A stretch of 64,000 nucleotides of DNA from Candidatus Endobugula sp. GTDB lineage: Bacteria > Pseudomonadota > Gammaproteobacteria > Pseudomonadales > Cellvibrionaceae. Made by a program: the position numbers and the translations under genes. The notes below the pieces were generated by a model that had not been told where the DNA came from, did no database searches, and was given only the letters and a program-made list of their open reading frames with translations. How positions within the stretch are numbered: the stretch's first letter is position 1; each line of letters begins with the position of its first letter. Shown one piece after another: positions 43,349 to 52,708 of this stretch. The stretch spans positions 17,748 through 81,747 of the forward strand of contig JAHDEM010000003.1 of NCBI GenBank assembly GCA_020628895.1, written 5' to 3'.

Positions 43349-44878
43349 ATGACTTTAGGTATCCGAGCCAAGCTGATCATCGCATTAGCTTCTACATCAT
43401 TGCTGATCACAGCTATTGCCTTTGTTGCTATGTTGCTAAGCTTTCGCTCTGGCTTTTTGCAGTACATCAATGATTATCGCTACCAGTCGTTAGAAGCGTT
43501 ACTAGAGGTTATTGAAGATGAGGTTCGAACACCATCACAGTGGCGCCAATTAATCCGACGAAAAAGATATTGGGATGAGCTTGTTAGCAGCATGTTTCAG
43601 GAAACTCAGCAATATGCTATTTTTTCTCGTCCTCCCCCTGTCTCGCAAGAGTCGCGTAAAAAAAATGATGGGCATCCAAAAAAGAGTAAAGATGGTTTTA
43701 AAAAGAAATCTCATTCATTGAGTGATGAATACCGCTTCGCAGATAAGCCACACCCTAAAAAAGATCATCGGCCGCCTCCTTCTCGAAATAATCGACGCTC
43801 ACCACCACAGCCGTTTGTGTTATTGGATGTGAGTCAACGCCTTATCTATGGACGTGAGTTGCCCCTCGATGAAATGTGGATTCTTCCTGTTACTATCGAT
43901 GACCAAGTGCAAGGCTATATTGGTATGGGTAAGCTAACCGCCTTTGAATCATCGGCGGATCAAGTTTTTGTGGCGAACCAGACAAAATACTTTATCGGTA
44001 TTGCGATTATCGCCAGTATTATTGCCTTGGCTATTGCTTTTATACTGGCCCGTTGGATGGGTAAACCCATTCAACATTTAGATAAAGCAATGAGTGCCTT
44101 GATGAAGCGGGATTACACTGTAAAACTGCAGCATGATGCAAATGACGAAATTGGGCGGCTTGTACAATCGTTTAATCAGCTGTCCAATTCGCTAGATGAA
44201 TATGAGCAGTCGCAACAGCGGTGGATTGCAGATATTTCTCATGAATTACGTACACCATTAGCAACATTACGTGGAGAAATGGAAGCTATTAAAGAAGGGG
44301 TCCGAGAGTTTAATGCTGAACGTCTACATTCATTATATGAAGAAGCACTAAGATTGCAGCGTATTGTTGATGACCTTCATCAGCTCAGTCTTTCTGATGC
44401 GGGATCTATGCGTTATGTATATGATGAAGTATCGGTAATCGGTGTTATTAAACATGTTGTTGCCTGTAACGAAGTTGCTTTGGATAGCCATGGTTTAAAC
44501 TGTTCCATCATCGTTAAAGGTGATGAGAAAAAAATGTATGCTGATGCAGATCGTCTATCGCAATTATTTTACAACTTACTACAAAATAGTATTCGTTATA
44601 CCGACAATGGTGGACAGTTACAAATAACCATTTCTTTTACTGACGATAAAAACTTAATGATCTGTTGGGAAGATAGTGAGCCAGGAGTTGCTACCGATTC
44701 ATTGGATAAATTATTCAATCGACTTTATCGGGAAGAAAAATCACGTAACCGAGAAAAAGGCGGAAGTGGCTTAGGTTTATCAATTTGTCGAGCGATTGTT
44801 GGGGCTCACCAAGGAGATATTTATGCAAAGCAATCATCCTTAGGTGGTGTGGCCATTGAAATTAAATTTCCTATTTGA
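43349..44878 (+). CDS. Sensor histidine kinase (BaeS-like) with His/Lys/Pro-rich sensor loop
   Basis: 509 aa. Helix 1 lies near 8-32. A long periplasmic part (about 33-208) contains a low-complexity stretch rich in Lys, His and Pro (KKNDGHPKKSKDGFKKKSH, KPHPKKDHRPPPSRNNRR). Helix 2 (FIGIAIIASIIALAIAFILARWMG) is followed by HAMP, HisKA (ISHELRTPLATLRGEMEAI, phospho-accepting His298) and HATPase (NLLQNSIRYTDNGG, GGSGLGLSICRAIVGAHQGD). The basic/His-rich loop hints at a metal or anionic ligand, which is inference. The response regulator gene follows 28 bp later. Confidence 0.92.
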   Translation: MTLGIRAKLIIALASTSLLITAIAFVAMLLSFRSGFLQYINDYRYQSLEALLEVIEDEVRTPSQWRQLIRRKRYWDELVSSMFQETQQYAIFSRPPPVSQESRKKNDGHPKKSKDGFKKKSHSLSDEYRFADKPHPKKDHRPPPSRNNRRSPPQPFVLLDVSQRLIYGRELPLDEMWILPVTIDDQVQGYIGMGKLTAFESSADQVFVANQTKYFIGIAIIASIIALAIAFILARWMGKPIQHLDKAMSALMKRDYTVKLQHDANDEIGRLVQSFNQLSNSLDEYEQSQQRWIADISHELRTPLATLRGEMEAIKEGVREFNAERLHSLYEEALRLQRIVDDLHQLSLSDAGSMRYVYDEVSVIGVIKHVVACNEVALDSHGLNCSIIVKGDEKKMYADADRLSQLFYNLLQNSIRYTDNGGQLQITISFTDDKNLMICWEDSEPGVATDSLDKLFNRLYREEKSRNREKGGSGLGLSICRAIVGAHQGDIYAKQSSLGGVAIEIKFPI

Positions 44879-44906
44879 CAAACAATGAAAAAACATAGAG
44901 AAAAAG

Positions 44907-45620
44907 ATGGAAAATAATATATTAATCGTTGAAGATGAATTAAAGCTCGCTGAATTATTACGAGATTATTTAGCGCAGGCAAACATGGTTGTTAATATTA
45001 TTTCTGATGGTGCAGATGTTCTGCCTTATTTAAATGAAGCAGAACAAAATGATACTATTCCCGATATTATTTTGTTAGATATTATGTTGCCCAACAAAGA
45101 CGGCCTCACACTTTGTCGTGAAATTAGAGATAGTTCATCTTACGGTAATATTCCTATTATTATGACTACCGCCAGGGTCGACGAAATTGATCGCTTACTT
45201 GGCTTGGATATTGGGGCAGATGATTATGTGTGTAAACCCTACAGCCCAAGAGAAGTGGTGGCTAGAGTCAAAGCGATGCTGCGTCGCCAGCAATCTAATC
45301 GTCAAGAAGATCAAGCTTCCTCTATCGGCTTAGTCCTTGAGCACGACAAGATGAAAGCTATCTTTCGGGGAAGCGATTTGGGGTTAACGGCAGTAGAATA
45401 CTCGTTATTGCAAATCATGGCTAAAACCCCAGGAAAAATATTCTCTCGCTCTCAGCTAATGGATAATATTTATCAAGACTATCGTGTTGTCTCAGAAAGA
45501 ACAATCGATAGTCATATTAAAAAATTACGACAAAAGATTACCACTATTGACCCTAATGTCGAGCTAGTCCAATCAGTTTATGGAGTAGGTTATAAAGTGG
45601 AAATTCCCATATCTATATAG
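44907..45620 (+). CDS. OmpR-family response regulator (BaeR-like)
   Basis: 237 aa. Receiver with VEDE at 8-11, phospho-accepting Asp58 (IILLDIMLPNKDG), Thr in MTTARVDE and Lys in YVCKPYSPREV. The C-terminal winged helix has LTAVEYSLLQIMAKTPGKIFSRSQLMDNIY and ERTIDSHIKKLRQKI...VYGVGYKVE. Cognate partner of the preceding kinase. Confidence 0.94.
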   Translation: MENNILIVEDELKLAELLRDYLAQANMVVNIISDGADVLPYLNEAEQNDTIPDIILLDIMLPNKDGLTLCREIRDSSSYGNIPIIMTTARVDEIDRLLGLDIGADDYVCKPYSPREVVARVKAMLRRQQSNRQEDQASSIGLVLEHDKMKAIFRGSDLGLTAVEYSLLQIMAKTPGKIFSRSQLMDNIYQDYRVVSERTIDSHIKKLRQKITTIDPNVELVQSVYGVGYKVEIPISI

Positions 45621-45637
45621 TTAATCTCGCCTTTTAA

Positions 45638-45662
45638 AAATTTGCATCTTTTGTGCAAATTT
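45638..45662 (+). terminator. Hairpin after the response regulator gene
   Basis: AAATTTGCA-TCTTTTG-TGCAAATTT is a perfect 9-bp stem, 17 bp after the stop codon. The downstream T content is modest (CTTGCACATTTC), so termination may be partial. Confidence 0.4.
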
Positions 45663-45714
45663 CTTGCACATTTCTCGATTATTCTTCTTTAAGAAATAAT
45701 GCGAGGAATGCTTT

Positions 45715-47256
45715 ATGTTATCTTTTAAATGGTCAGCGATATCGATGCTTTCGGTATGTTTTTTATCTGCTTGTGGCGGAGGCGGATCCGGAACAACAGA
45801 ACAAGCTAATAACACTGCTGTATTCAGTGCTGCCAGTTCAGCAGTCGATGCTCAATTACAGATTCTTATTGCCGATCAAGGCTTGTCTGGTGATGCCAGT
45901 TCCGGGAGGTCATTACCTAATATTGCCGATCCCTTGCCACAATTAGGCAAGTTATTATTTTTTAGTAAAAGTTTAGGCGGTAACTTTGATGCTGCCTGTG
46001 TTAGTTGTCACCACCCGACCTTAGGGGGAGCGGATGATCTATCACTGCCTATTGGTGTTGATGCGACGAGTGTGGACCAGCTAGGCATTGGGCGTGTTCA
46101 TACCAGTGGTGAGCCGATAGTGGCTCGAAACTCTCCGACAATATTTAATGTAGGCCTAAACGATCATAGTATGTTTTGGGATTCTAGAGTGGAAAGTTTG
46201 GGCAAAGAGGTCAACAGCAATGGTGCTTTGTCGGGCATTCGTACCCCAGATTCTGCCTTAGGTGTAGCCGATGCTAATGCCGGAGATAATCTTGTTGAAG
46301 CGCAAGCGCGTTTCCCGGTCACTTCTATTGAAGAAATGAAAACCAGTGCCTTTGAAAATGGTAGTAGCGGTGATGTCATTAGAACCCATCTTGCAGCAAG
46401 AATTGGTGATTACGGTGTTGGTTCTGGCGAGTTGTTGCCTAATACGTGGCTGCACGAATTTCAAACGGCTTTTTCAAGTACACAAACAGCCTCTGATCTC
46501 ATTACGTTTGACAATATTGCTAAAGCGATTGGGGAATATCAACGGTCTATGGTGTTTGTGAATAACCCATGGAGAGATTATGTGAACGGTAATACCTCTG
46601 CGTTAACAGACGATCAAAAGCAGGGCGCGATTTTGTTTTTCACATCAACAAATCAGGGTGGTGGTGGCTGTTCTGGTTGTCATTCGGGAGATTTTTTTAC
46701 TGATGGGCAGCATCATATCATTGCCTTCCCTCAAATTGGGCCTGGTCTGGGAGATGGTTCTAATAACGATTTTGGTCGCGAAAGACAAACCATTGATGAT
46801 GCGGATCGTTTTCGCTTCAGGACACCGAGTTTGTTGAATGTTGCTCAAACCGCTCCCTATGGACATAGTGGTTCTTATGGAACACTTGAGGATGTATTAT
46901 CTCATTACAATAACCCTCGACGGACAGTTAACAATTATTTTAATGATGGTGGTTGGTGCCAGCTTGCACAGTTTAGTGGGCTGGCTAATTGTGCAACCTT
47001 ATACCCTGATGCAGAAGATAATACAGATGATGCGGTAGATGCATTGCGTGTCGAGCAGAATAATAATACTACTTTATTTGATAATATTAATTTAAATGCA
47101 CAAGAGCGGTCGCAAATTATCGCTTTTCTAAGTGCCTTAACCGACCCTTGTGTCATTGATAGAGATTGTTTATCTCCTTGGATTGCCGATCCAACCACCA
47201 CAGGCCCTGATGGCAACCAGTTGAATGCCATCGATGCAGGTGGAGGCTTATTGTAG
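45715..47256 (+). CDS. Dihaem cytochrome c peroxidase/MauG-family lipoprotein
   Basis: 513 aa. Lipoprotein signal with lipobox LSAC (SVCFLSACGGGGSG). Two haem c sites: C95-VS-C98-H99 (CVSCHHPTLGG) and C319-SG-C322-H323 (CSGCHSGDFFTDG). Other family elements are LGKLLFFSKSLGGNFDAAC, ARNSPTIFNVGLN, MFWDSRVESL and FRTPSLLNVAQTAPYGHSGSYGTLEDVLSHYNNP. The order matches bacterial dihaem peroxidases and MauG. Expected at the periplasmic face of an envelope membrane. It directly follows the two-component system and may be its target. Its stop overlaps the convergent gene by 9 bp. Confidence 0.9.
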   Translation: MLSFKWSAISMLSVCFLSACGGGGSGTTEQANNTAVFSAASSAVDAQLQILIADQGLSGDASSGRSLPNIADPLPQLGKLLFFSKSLGGNFDAACVSCHHPTLGGADDLSLPIGVDATSVDQLGIGRVHTSGEPIVARNSPTIFNVGLNDHSMFWDSRVESLGKEVNSNGALSGIRTPDSALGVADANAGDNLVEAQARFPVTSIEEMKTSAFENGSSGDVIRTHLAARIGDYGVGSGELLPNTWLHEFQTAFSSTQTASDLITFDNIAKAIGEYQRSMVFVNNPWRDYVNGNTSALTDDQKQGAILFFTSTNQGGGGCSGCHSGDFFTDGQHHIIAFPQIGPGLGDGSNNDFGRERQTIDDADRFRFRTPSLLNVAQTAPYGHSGSYGTLEDVLSHYNNPRRTVNNYFNDGGWCQLAQFSGLANCATLYPDAEDNTDDAVDALRVEQNNNTTLFDNINLNAQERSQIIAFLSALTDPCVIDRDCLSPWIADPTTTGPDGNQLNAIDAGGGLL

Positions 47257-48714
47257 TTTAAGTTGGGAGTACCGCGGTGTTATTTCTAATGCCTTAAGTA
47301 AATTGATATTAATCTGACTGTTGTTAGGTAATGATGCCGATTGTTTAAATGCACTAATAGCCTTGGCTGTTTTGGGCCCTGCAATACCGTTAGTGTCATT
47401 AGCAGACATTAAATTTTTAGCTGCTAGCTTTTTTTGTATGTTGACAATAGCTTCTTGGTTCAAAGTGATTGCAATATCCGATGTGTCGATCGTCAGTGTT
47501 CCATTTTGATTAGTGATTGGTGTTCTATTGAGTAACGATGTTACGGCATTATTTTTATTAGCTTCTGCATAGGCTTCATAATAAATAGTAGCCGGTAATT
47601 GTAAGGCAGATAATTGATTGTTGAATTCAAATTGTTGCATCATTCTTTGAATATTTAAAGCAAATATTGTTGGTAAGGTTTGGTAGTCTTGAGTTTCGTT
47701 GACGACTTGCCAATCCCCTAAATCGTAATTTAAATCATTGCTGTAGTAGCTTGAAAATTTTCTATCAATTTCTCTGTAGCGCCATTTATTATTTTGTTTT
47801 TTGGAAGTAATAATAAACGCTGAGTAGGCCGCTTGTAAAAAGTCGCGATCCAGTTTCACAAGATCATCTACATTTTTAGGCGCAAAAGTGGCTGAAATAT
47901 TTAAATCGTTTATCACATTTAGATAGGACTCATAATATATTTTTTCGTTGCTTGCATGTTGCATAATAATTAAATATAACTGAGCAAAACTGGTTTCGTT
48001 GGTGGCATAATCTGCTGGAAAACCTGTTTTATTTTTGGCGCTAGCAAGATAATTGCTTAATGCGACAGTTTGCCGTTCGATAGTCGCCAGCTTGGCTGAT
48101 TCCTCTGGTGATAAGGTTTTAGCTGGTATTGTATTTTTTTCAGACTCTTCGTTGTCAGTACCTGTTGGTTGTTCTGCGATTTCTTCGGTGCTCGTTGTTA
48201 CCGCATCCTGTGTTGTTGAAGGTGAGAGCTCTTCGATAATAGGTTCAGGTGATTCATTGCTAGCTGAGTCAGTGACTGTTGGTGTATTGTTGTGTTGATT
48301 GGCTTCTTGAATAATACTAGGTAGTTCTGTAGAGAGTTGCTCTATACGTATGTTCAATTCATTAAGCTGTTCATACACCTCAGCCTTGTTGTGAGTGAGC
48401 ACAAACATCATGGATGCATACGCTAACAGGCCGCTAATGATTGCACTTAATATAATCGCTACGACGATGGATTTTTTGAGTTGTTTTTTAGGTGTTTCAA
48501 ATAACTCGATAAGTAAAGATGAATAGTTTTTTTTACTAAAACTTCTAGCGAGTTCTGCGTCTTCTATTGCTAGTTTTGATTCGATAACTAAGCGGTCGCG
48601 CTCGGAGGTAATATCATTAACCTCGGCCTGTAGGCCTTCTACCAGTGTTTCTAATTCTGCTATTTGTGCATCTTTATCCGTTGAGGCATTAGTATTAATT
48701 GTATTTTCAGTCAT
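47248..48714 (-). CDS. Membrane protein with coiled coil and C-terminal peptidoglycan-binding-like domain
   Basis: About 488 aa from ATG 48714 (tracked start 48747). A cytoplasmic coiled coil (KDAQIAELETLVEGLQAEVNDITSERDRL) is followed by one membrane helix (SIVVAIILSAIISGLLAYASMMFVL), a second coiled coil (VYEQLNELNIRIEQLSTEL) and a Ser/Thr/Glu-rich linker. A large unassigned domain follows, then a C-terminal PG_binding_1-like repeat (IVNIQKKLAAKNLMSANDTNGIAGPKTAKAISAFKQ). Likely anchored in the inner membrane and contacting the cell wall. Function unknown. Confidence 0.75.
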   Translation of the reverse strand: MTENTINTNASTDKDAQIAELETLVEGLQAEVNDITSERDRLVIESKLAIEDAELARSFSKKNYSSLLIELFETPKKQLKKSIVVAIILSAIISGLLAYASMMFVLTHNKAEVYEQLNELNIRIEQLSTELPSIIQEANQHNNTPTVTDSASNESPEPIIEELSPSTTQDAVTTSTEEIAEQPTGTDNEESEKNTIPAKTLSPEESAKLATIERQTVALSNYLASAKNKTGFPADYATNETSFAQLYLIIMQHASNEKIYYESYLNVINDLNISATFAPKNVDDLVKLDRDFLQAAYSAFIITSKKQNNKWRYREIDRKFSSYYSNDLNYDLGDWQVVNETQDYQTLPTIFALNIQRMMQQFEFNNQLSALQLPATIYYEAYAEANKNNAVTSLLNRTPITNQNGTLTIDTSDIAITLNQEAIVNIQKKLAAKNLMSANDTNGIAGPKTAKAISAFKQSASLPNNSQININLLKALEITPRYSQLKLQ

Positions 48715-49058
48715 AGGGGGAACATCTTTTAAACAAAACATCGACATATGCTTATAGCATAGTTGTATTTTATGTGAATAACGAATATGGCTGTCGCCGA
48801 TTTCATCATAACGGCAAAAAAAGTCAGGATAAAGTGTCGTTGCAAGGGTAGACTTTAAAAATGTGATGTAGATAACACTTTTTGGTTTTCCAGGAAAAAT
48901 ATAAATCCCTGTAGAGTGAACAGGCCCTACAAGGAGCCTGCTAAGTAGTAAGATGGCTTATGTGTTTTCATTAATCAAGTAGACCATCGTGTAATAATGT
49001 GGTCTATGTAAGGGTAGGTTTGCGTATTTATCGATTTGCCCATCTAAGAGAAGCGACG
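48715..49058. other. Intergenic region with one MITE terminal motif
   Basis: About 340 bp between divergent genes. The only structure seen is AGAGTGAACAGGCCCTA at 48913-48929, identical in core to the MITE end. No gene was seen. Confidence 0.5.
48913..48929 (-). repeat. Isolated copy of the MITE terminal motif
   Basis: Minus strand TAGGGCCTGTTCACTCT; compare TAGGGCCTGTTTACACTC at the left end of the 26.4-kb element. Confidence 0.55.
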
Positions 49059-49340
49059 ATGAAAGCTATTTGGAATAATATTGTTATTGCTGAATCTTCT
49101 AACACTGTTGTTGTAGAAAATAATCATTATTTCCCGGAAGAGTCGGTGAAAAAAGAATATCTACAAACAAGTAATACGACCACGATTTGCCCCTGGAAGG
49201 GCACTGCTAATTACTATCATATTCAGGTGGGCGATGAATTAAATAACGACGCTGTTTGGTATTACGCTGAGCCCAAAGACGCAGCAAAACAGATTAAGGG
49301 GCATATGGCGTTTTGGAAAGGAGTGGAAATTACTCCATAG
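49059..49340 (+). CDS. DUF427 family protein
   Basis: 93 aa from ATG 49059 (AGAAG upstream); the tracked start at 48999 adds unrelated residues. DUF427 pattern: MKAIWNNIVIAESSNTVVVENNHYFPEESV, then CPWKGTANYYHI, AVWYYAEPKDAAKQIKGHMAFW. Small beta-tent protein of unknown function. Its end overlaps the convergent esterase gene by 11 bp. Confidence 0.9.
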   Translation: MKAIWNNIVIAESSNTVVVENNHYFPEESVKKEYLQTSNTTTICPWKGTANYYHIQVGDELNNDAVWYYAEPKDAAKQIKGHMAFWKGVEITP

Positions 49341-50280
49341 ACATATACTCACGTATTGTATTCGCCACTTCAGTAATCGCTGCTTTGCCTTCATCCAATA
49401 TGCCAGCGAGTGATACAAAAGGATGAAACATGCCTTTATATTCGCTGAGTGTGGTTTTCACATAGCTCTGCTGTAAGCGCTTGGCATAGGCAACACCTTC
49501 GTCACGTAACGTATCGTATTGTGCAACAATCACTAATGCTGGAGGTAAGCCTGTTAAGTCTTCGGCAATTAACGGAGCATAACGAAAATCTTCTCTGTCT
49601 TTATCCGAGCGAATATACGTTTTATGAAACCACAGTACCGTTTCTCGTTCTAAAAAGTAATTGTTAGCGCATTCCATATGTGATTTGGAGTCAGCATGTG
49701 GGGCAGTCGCTGGATAGATCAGTATTTGGCACTTTAATGGTGTGGTGAGTTGTTTTTTGGCCAGAATGGCTACTACTGCGGCAAGATTACCTCCAGCACT
49801 ATCACCGCCAATAGCTATTTTTTGTGGGTCTGCCTGCAGTTCTTTTGCGTGTTTGCTTACCCATAATAACGCATTAAATGCATCTTCCACTGCTGCGGGG
49901 AATTTGTGCTCAGGTGCTAAGCGGTAATCAACCGATACAACGATACACCCAGATTGTTTGGCTATTTGCCGACATAATGTGTCATAGCTATCTAGGGTGC
50001 CAATCACCATGCCGCCTCCGTGGTAAAACACCAGCACGGGTAAGGCTGAATCCGTGTTTATTGGGGTATATACTCGCAAAGGTATCGGGTTTTGGTGATC
50101 TGTAGAGAGGTTTTGTACGGAGTGCATTGATACCCATTCGGGAGCTAAATAGGCCGGGCGCTCTTCATGCATTCTTCGGATTTCAGCGGCGGCTTGCATA
50201 TCGGGTAGGCGATGAAATGCGGTTTTGGGTAGTTGATTAACTACATTTAAGAAAGATTGAGCCTGTGGCGTGAGCGGCAT
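49330..50280 (-). CDS. Alpha/beta hydrolase, hormone-sensitive-lipase family esterase
   Basis: 316 aa. Oxyanion-hole motif VFYHGGGMVIG, nucleophile elbow IGGDSAGGNLAAVV (Ser), acid residue in ALVIVAQYDTLRDEG (Asp) and catalytic His in YKGMFHPFVSLAG. This is the full HSL/family IV esterase set. No signal peptide, so cytoplasmic. Natural substrate unknown; short-chain esters are typical for the family. Confidence 0.92.
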   Translation of the reverse strand: MPLTPQAQSFLNVVNQLPKTAFHRLPDMQAAAEIRRMHEERPAYLAPEWVSMHSVQNLSTDHQNPIPLRVYTPINTDSALPVLVFYHGGGMVIGTLDSYDTLCRQIAKQSGCIVVSVDYRLAPEHKFPAAVEDAFNALLWVSKHAKELQADPQKIAIGGDSAGGNLAAVVAILAKKQLTTPLKCQILIYPATAPHADSKSHMECANNYFLERETVLWFHKTYIRSDKDREDFRYAPLIAEDLTGLPPALVIVAQYDTLRDEGVAYAKRLQQSYVKTTLSEYKGMFHPFVSLAGILDEGKAAITEVANTIREYMSME

Positions 50281-50383
50281 AATGTGTGTCCATTCTCTCG
50301 TTACGATAGTAGAGTAAAGCGCGTCGACCCAATCATACAGTGAATCAGTCGGTGGTTCACACTAAGCTTGTGGAGATATCGTC

Positions 50384-50695
50384 ATGAAAATTATTAATGG
50401 TAAACAATTCACGGCGGATAAAGCGTGGGGAGCATTGGATATTGCATCTATGAATGGTGTTAGTACCCGCCTACATTGGACAGATCAACCTTATAAATGG
50501 CATGTCAATGATGGAGAAGAAGTGTTTGTCGTGCTAAGTGGTGTTGTGGAGATGTTTTATCGGCAAGAGGGGAATGAGCAGTCGGTATTATTGCACGATG
50601 GCGATATATTCTATGCATCAGTGGGTACCGAGCATGTCGCGCACCCGCATGGTGAGGCAAGAATATTGGTTGTAGAGCTTGAGGGGAGTATTTAA
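50384..50695 (+). CDS. Small cupin-domain protein
   Basis: 103 aa single cupin barrel. Motif 1 is WHVNDGEEVFVVLSGVVEMFY and motif 2 HDGDIFYASVGTEHVAHPHGEARILVVEL, giving His/Glu ligands for a metal. No enzymatic activity can be predicted. It stands between the esterase gene (divergent) and purE. Confidence 0.85.
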   Translation: MKIINGKQFTADKAWGALDIASMNGVSTRLHWTDQPYKWHVNDGEEVFVVLSGVVEMFYRQEGNEQSVLLHDGDIFYASVGTEHVAHPHGEARILVVELEGSI

Positions 50696-50836
50696 TACGC
50701 AAATCTTGCTTATCGACTAAATAGTAGCCTCTTGCTAAGTCTGCTGGTACAATTTCGCCCTTTTCATTATCAAGTACGGTCAAAACGCCTAAATACTCCT
50801 TATATTTGGAGTGAATTTCCTAGATTTTAGCGCTTC

Positions 50837-50860
50837 ACATTCTATTAACTCATAGAATGT
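50837..50860. repeat. Short inverted repeat upstream of purE
   Basis: ACATTCTA-TTAACTCA-TAGAATGT, a perfect 8-bp inverted repeat 60 bp before the purE start. It may be a weak hairpin or an operator; it does not match the known PurR site. Confidence 0.5.
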
Positions 50861-50919
50861 AGGGGATAATTTTCTAGTGTTAGGTGGGGTGGCTTGGTTA
50901 ACGTTATAGAGATATCGCG

Positions 50920-51411
50920 ATGAGTGCAATTGTTAGCATTATTATGGGTTCACGTTCAGACTGGCCAACAATGTCGGCAGCAGCGGGTGTGTTGGATCAA
51001 TTAGGTGTGCCTTACGAGACCAATGTGGTTTCGGCCCACCGTACCCCAGAGCGTTTGGTTGAATTTTCTCAGACAGCACATACTCGAGGCATTAAGGTGA
51101 TTATTGCTGGTGCTGGTGGCGCTGCTCACTTGCCGGGTATGGCGGCGGCCTTAACTCATTTGCCTGTGGTTGGTGTCCCCGTGAGTAGTAAGCAACTTAA
51201 GGGCATGGACAGCTTGATGTCGATTGTGCAAATGCCACGTGGTGTTGCGGTAGCAACACAGGCGATTGGTGAAGCGGGTGCCTATAATGCGGGCTTGATT
51301 GCGGCTCAAATGCTGGCCTTATCAGATGATGCATTATCTGAGCGTATCCAATCATGGCGTAAAGCGCAGACCGATAGTGTGCCTTGGACAGTAGAGGATG
51401 CCGATTCATAA
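50920..51411 (+). CDS. purE: N5-carboxyaminoimidazole ribonucleotide mutase PurE
   Basis: 163 aa class I PurE, purine biosynthesis. The signatures are [54 protein letters not shown] and [19 protein letters not shown]. purK follows 57 bp later, the standard pair that converts AIR to CAIR. Confidence 0.96.
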   Translation: MSAIVSIIMGSRSDWPTMSAAAGVLDQLGVPYETNVVSAHRTPERLVEFSQTAHTRGIKVIIAGAGGAAHLPGMAAALTHLPVVGVPVSSKQLKGMDSLMSIVQMPRGVAVATQAIGEAGAYNAGLIAAQMLALSDDALSERIQSWRKAQTDSVPWTVEDADS

Positions 51412-51468
51412 GTTGGCATTATTGAATGCTCGCTTGATTTCATTGATGACTTTTTATTACGAACGATT

Positions 51469-52581
51469 ATGCATATAGCTATTTTTGGTTGTGGCCAACT
51501 CGCTCAAATGACTGCACAGGCAGGCATTGCATTAGGGCATACTTTTTCTTTTATTGGTGAAGAGGGTGAAGACACCCGTTGCGTGAGTGATTTAGGCGCG
51601 ATTGTTACATTGACCGATTTATCTGCCGAAGCACTATTCGAAGCCTTAGGTAAGCCCGACGTGATCAGCGTTGAAAAAGAAATGGTTGATACATCGCTGT
51701 TAGATGAGTTGAGTGCTCTCACTGTGACGGCACCAAATGGACACTCGATCTATCTTGCGCAAAACCGAGTTCGCGAAAAAAACTTCCTTCGCCATAGCGG
51801 TATTCCTACAGCAGAGTTTGAAATTATAGAAACTCAAGCGCAATTAGACAGCTTGCCAGAACGTCTTGGTTATCCTATTTATATTAAAGCGGCCGAATCT
51901 GGCTATGATGGTTACAACCAATGGCGCATACAATCAGCAGAAGATTTACAATCTGTAACTCTGAATGAGAATGTCACACTCATTGCCGAAAAACATGTTG
52001 ATTATTCACGAGAAGTTTCGGTGATTGCCGCTCGTAATGCCAGTGGTGATATTGTGTATTATCCGCTGATGGAAAATCGTCACGAAGAAGGCGTGTTAAT
52101 TTCTACTATCGCACCGGCACCCAATACTGATGTTGTGTTAGAAGAAGCAGCCGTTGCCTATATGGAAACTATACTCAGCACATTAGATTATGTGGGCGTG
52201 CTAACCATGGAATGTTTTGATACCGAAAACGGTTTGGTGGTGAATGAACTTGCGCCGCGGGTACACAATTCGGGGCATTGGTCTATAGAGGGTTGTGAAA
52301 CCAGCCAATTTGAAAATCATTGTCGAGCGATTACCAATAGCGAACTTGGTTCAACCGCAGCAAAAGGTATTGGTGGTATTGTGAACATGTTGGGTGAGCA
52401 CGGTAAGCCCGAAGATTTTAACCCACAACAGGGTTTGTTTTATCATGCTTACGGTAAGCAAGAGCGCCCACGTCGTAAATTGGGTCATGTGGCAGTGCTT
52501 GCCGATGATTACGAGTCTGTTATTGTTAAATTAAACCATGCGCTAATTGCACTCTATGGCGATCGTTATCTACCTTTATAA
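51469..52581 (+). CDS. purK: N5-carboxyaminoimidazole ribonucleotide synthase PurK
   Basis: 370 aa ATP-grasp enzyme making N5-CAIR from AIR, bicarbonate and ATP. N-terminal IFGCGQLAQMTAQAGIALGH, a Lys-containing ATP-grasp loop IYIKAAESGYDGYNQW, and VVNELAPRVHNSGHWSIEGCETSQFENHCRAI. Complete. Second gene of purEK. Confidence 0.95.
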   Translation: MHIAIFGCGQLAQMTAQAGIALGHTFSFIGEEGEDTRCVSDLGAIVTLTDLSAEALFEALGKPDVISVEKEMVDTSLLDELSALTVTAPNGHSIYLAQNRVREKNFLRHSGIPTAEFEIIETQAQLDSLPERLGYPIYIKAAESGYDGYNQWRIQSAEDLQSVTLNENVTLIAEKHVDYSREVSVIAARNASGDIVYYPLMENRHEEGVLISTIAPAPNTDVVLEEAAVAYMETILSTLDYVGVLTMECFDTENGLVVNELAPRVHNSGHWSIEGCETSQFENHCRAITNSELGSTAAKGIGGIVNMLGEHGKPEDFNPQQGLFYHAYGKQERPRRKLGHVAVLADDYESVIVKLNHALIALYGDRYLPL

Positions 52582-52708
52582 TTTCTGCGCCATTTCTTAA
52601 TTCTCATCACTCATTAATTCTTGTATCTGTATACCTAATGAGTGATGACAATCGTTAACTAAAAGTAAGTTAAGGTTAGTTAAGTAAATATAGTCAATTA
52701 ATAAGTCT

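Noticed and set aside
50505-50783. 92-aa minus-strand ORF overlapping the cupin gene
   Set aside because: Most of it is antisense to the cupin coding sequence; only the first 30 codons look protein-like, reported separately as a possible remnant.
50837-50860. PurR operator upstream of purE
   Set aside because: The inverted repeat ACATTCTA/TAGAATGT does not resemble the ACGCAAACGTTTGCGT-type PurR site.
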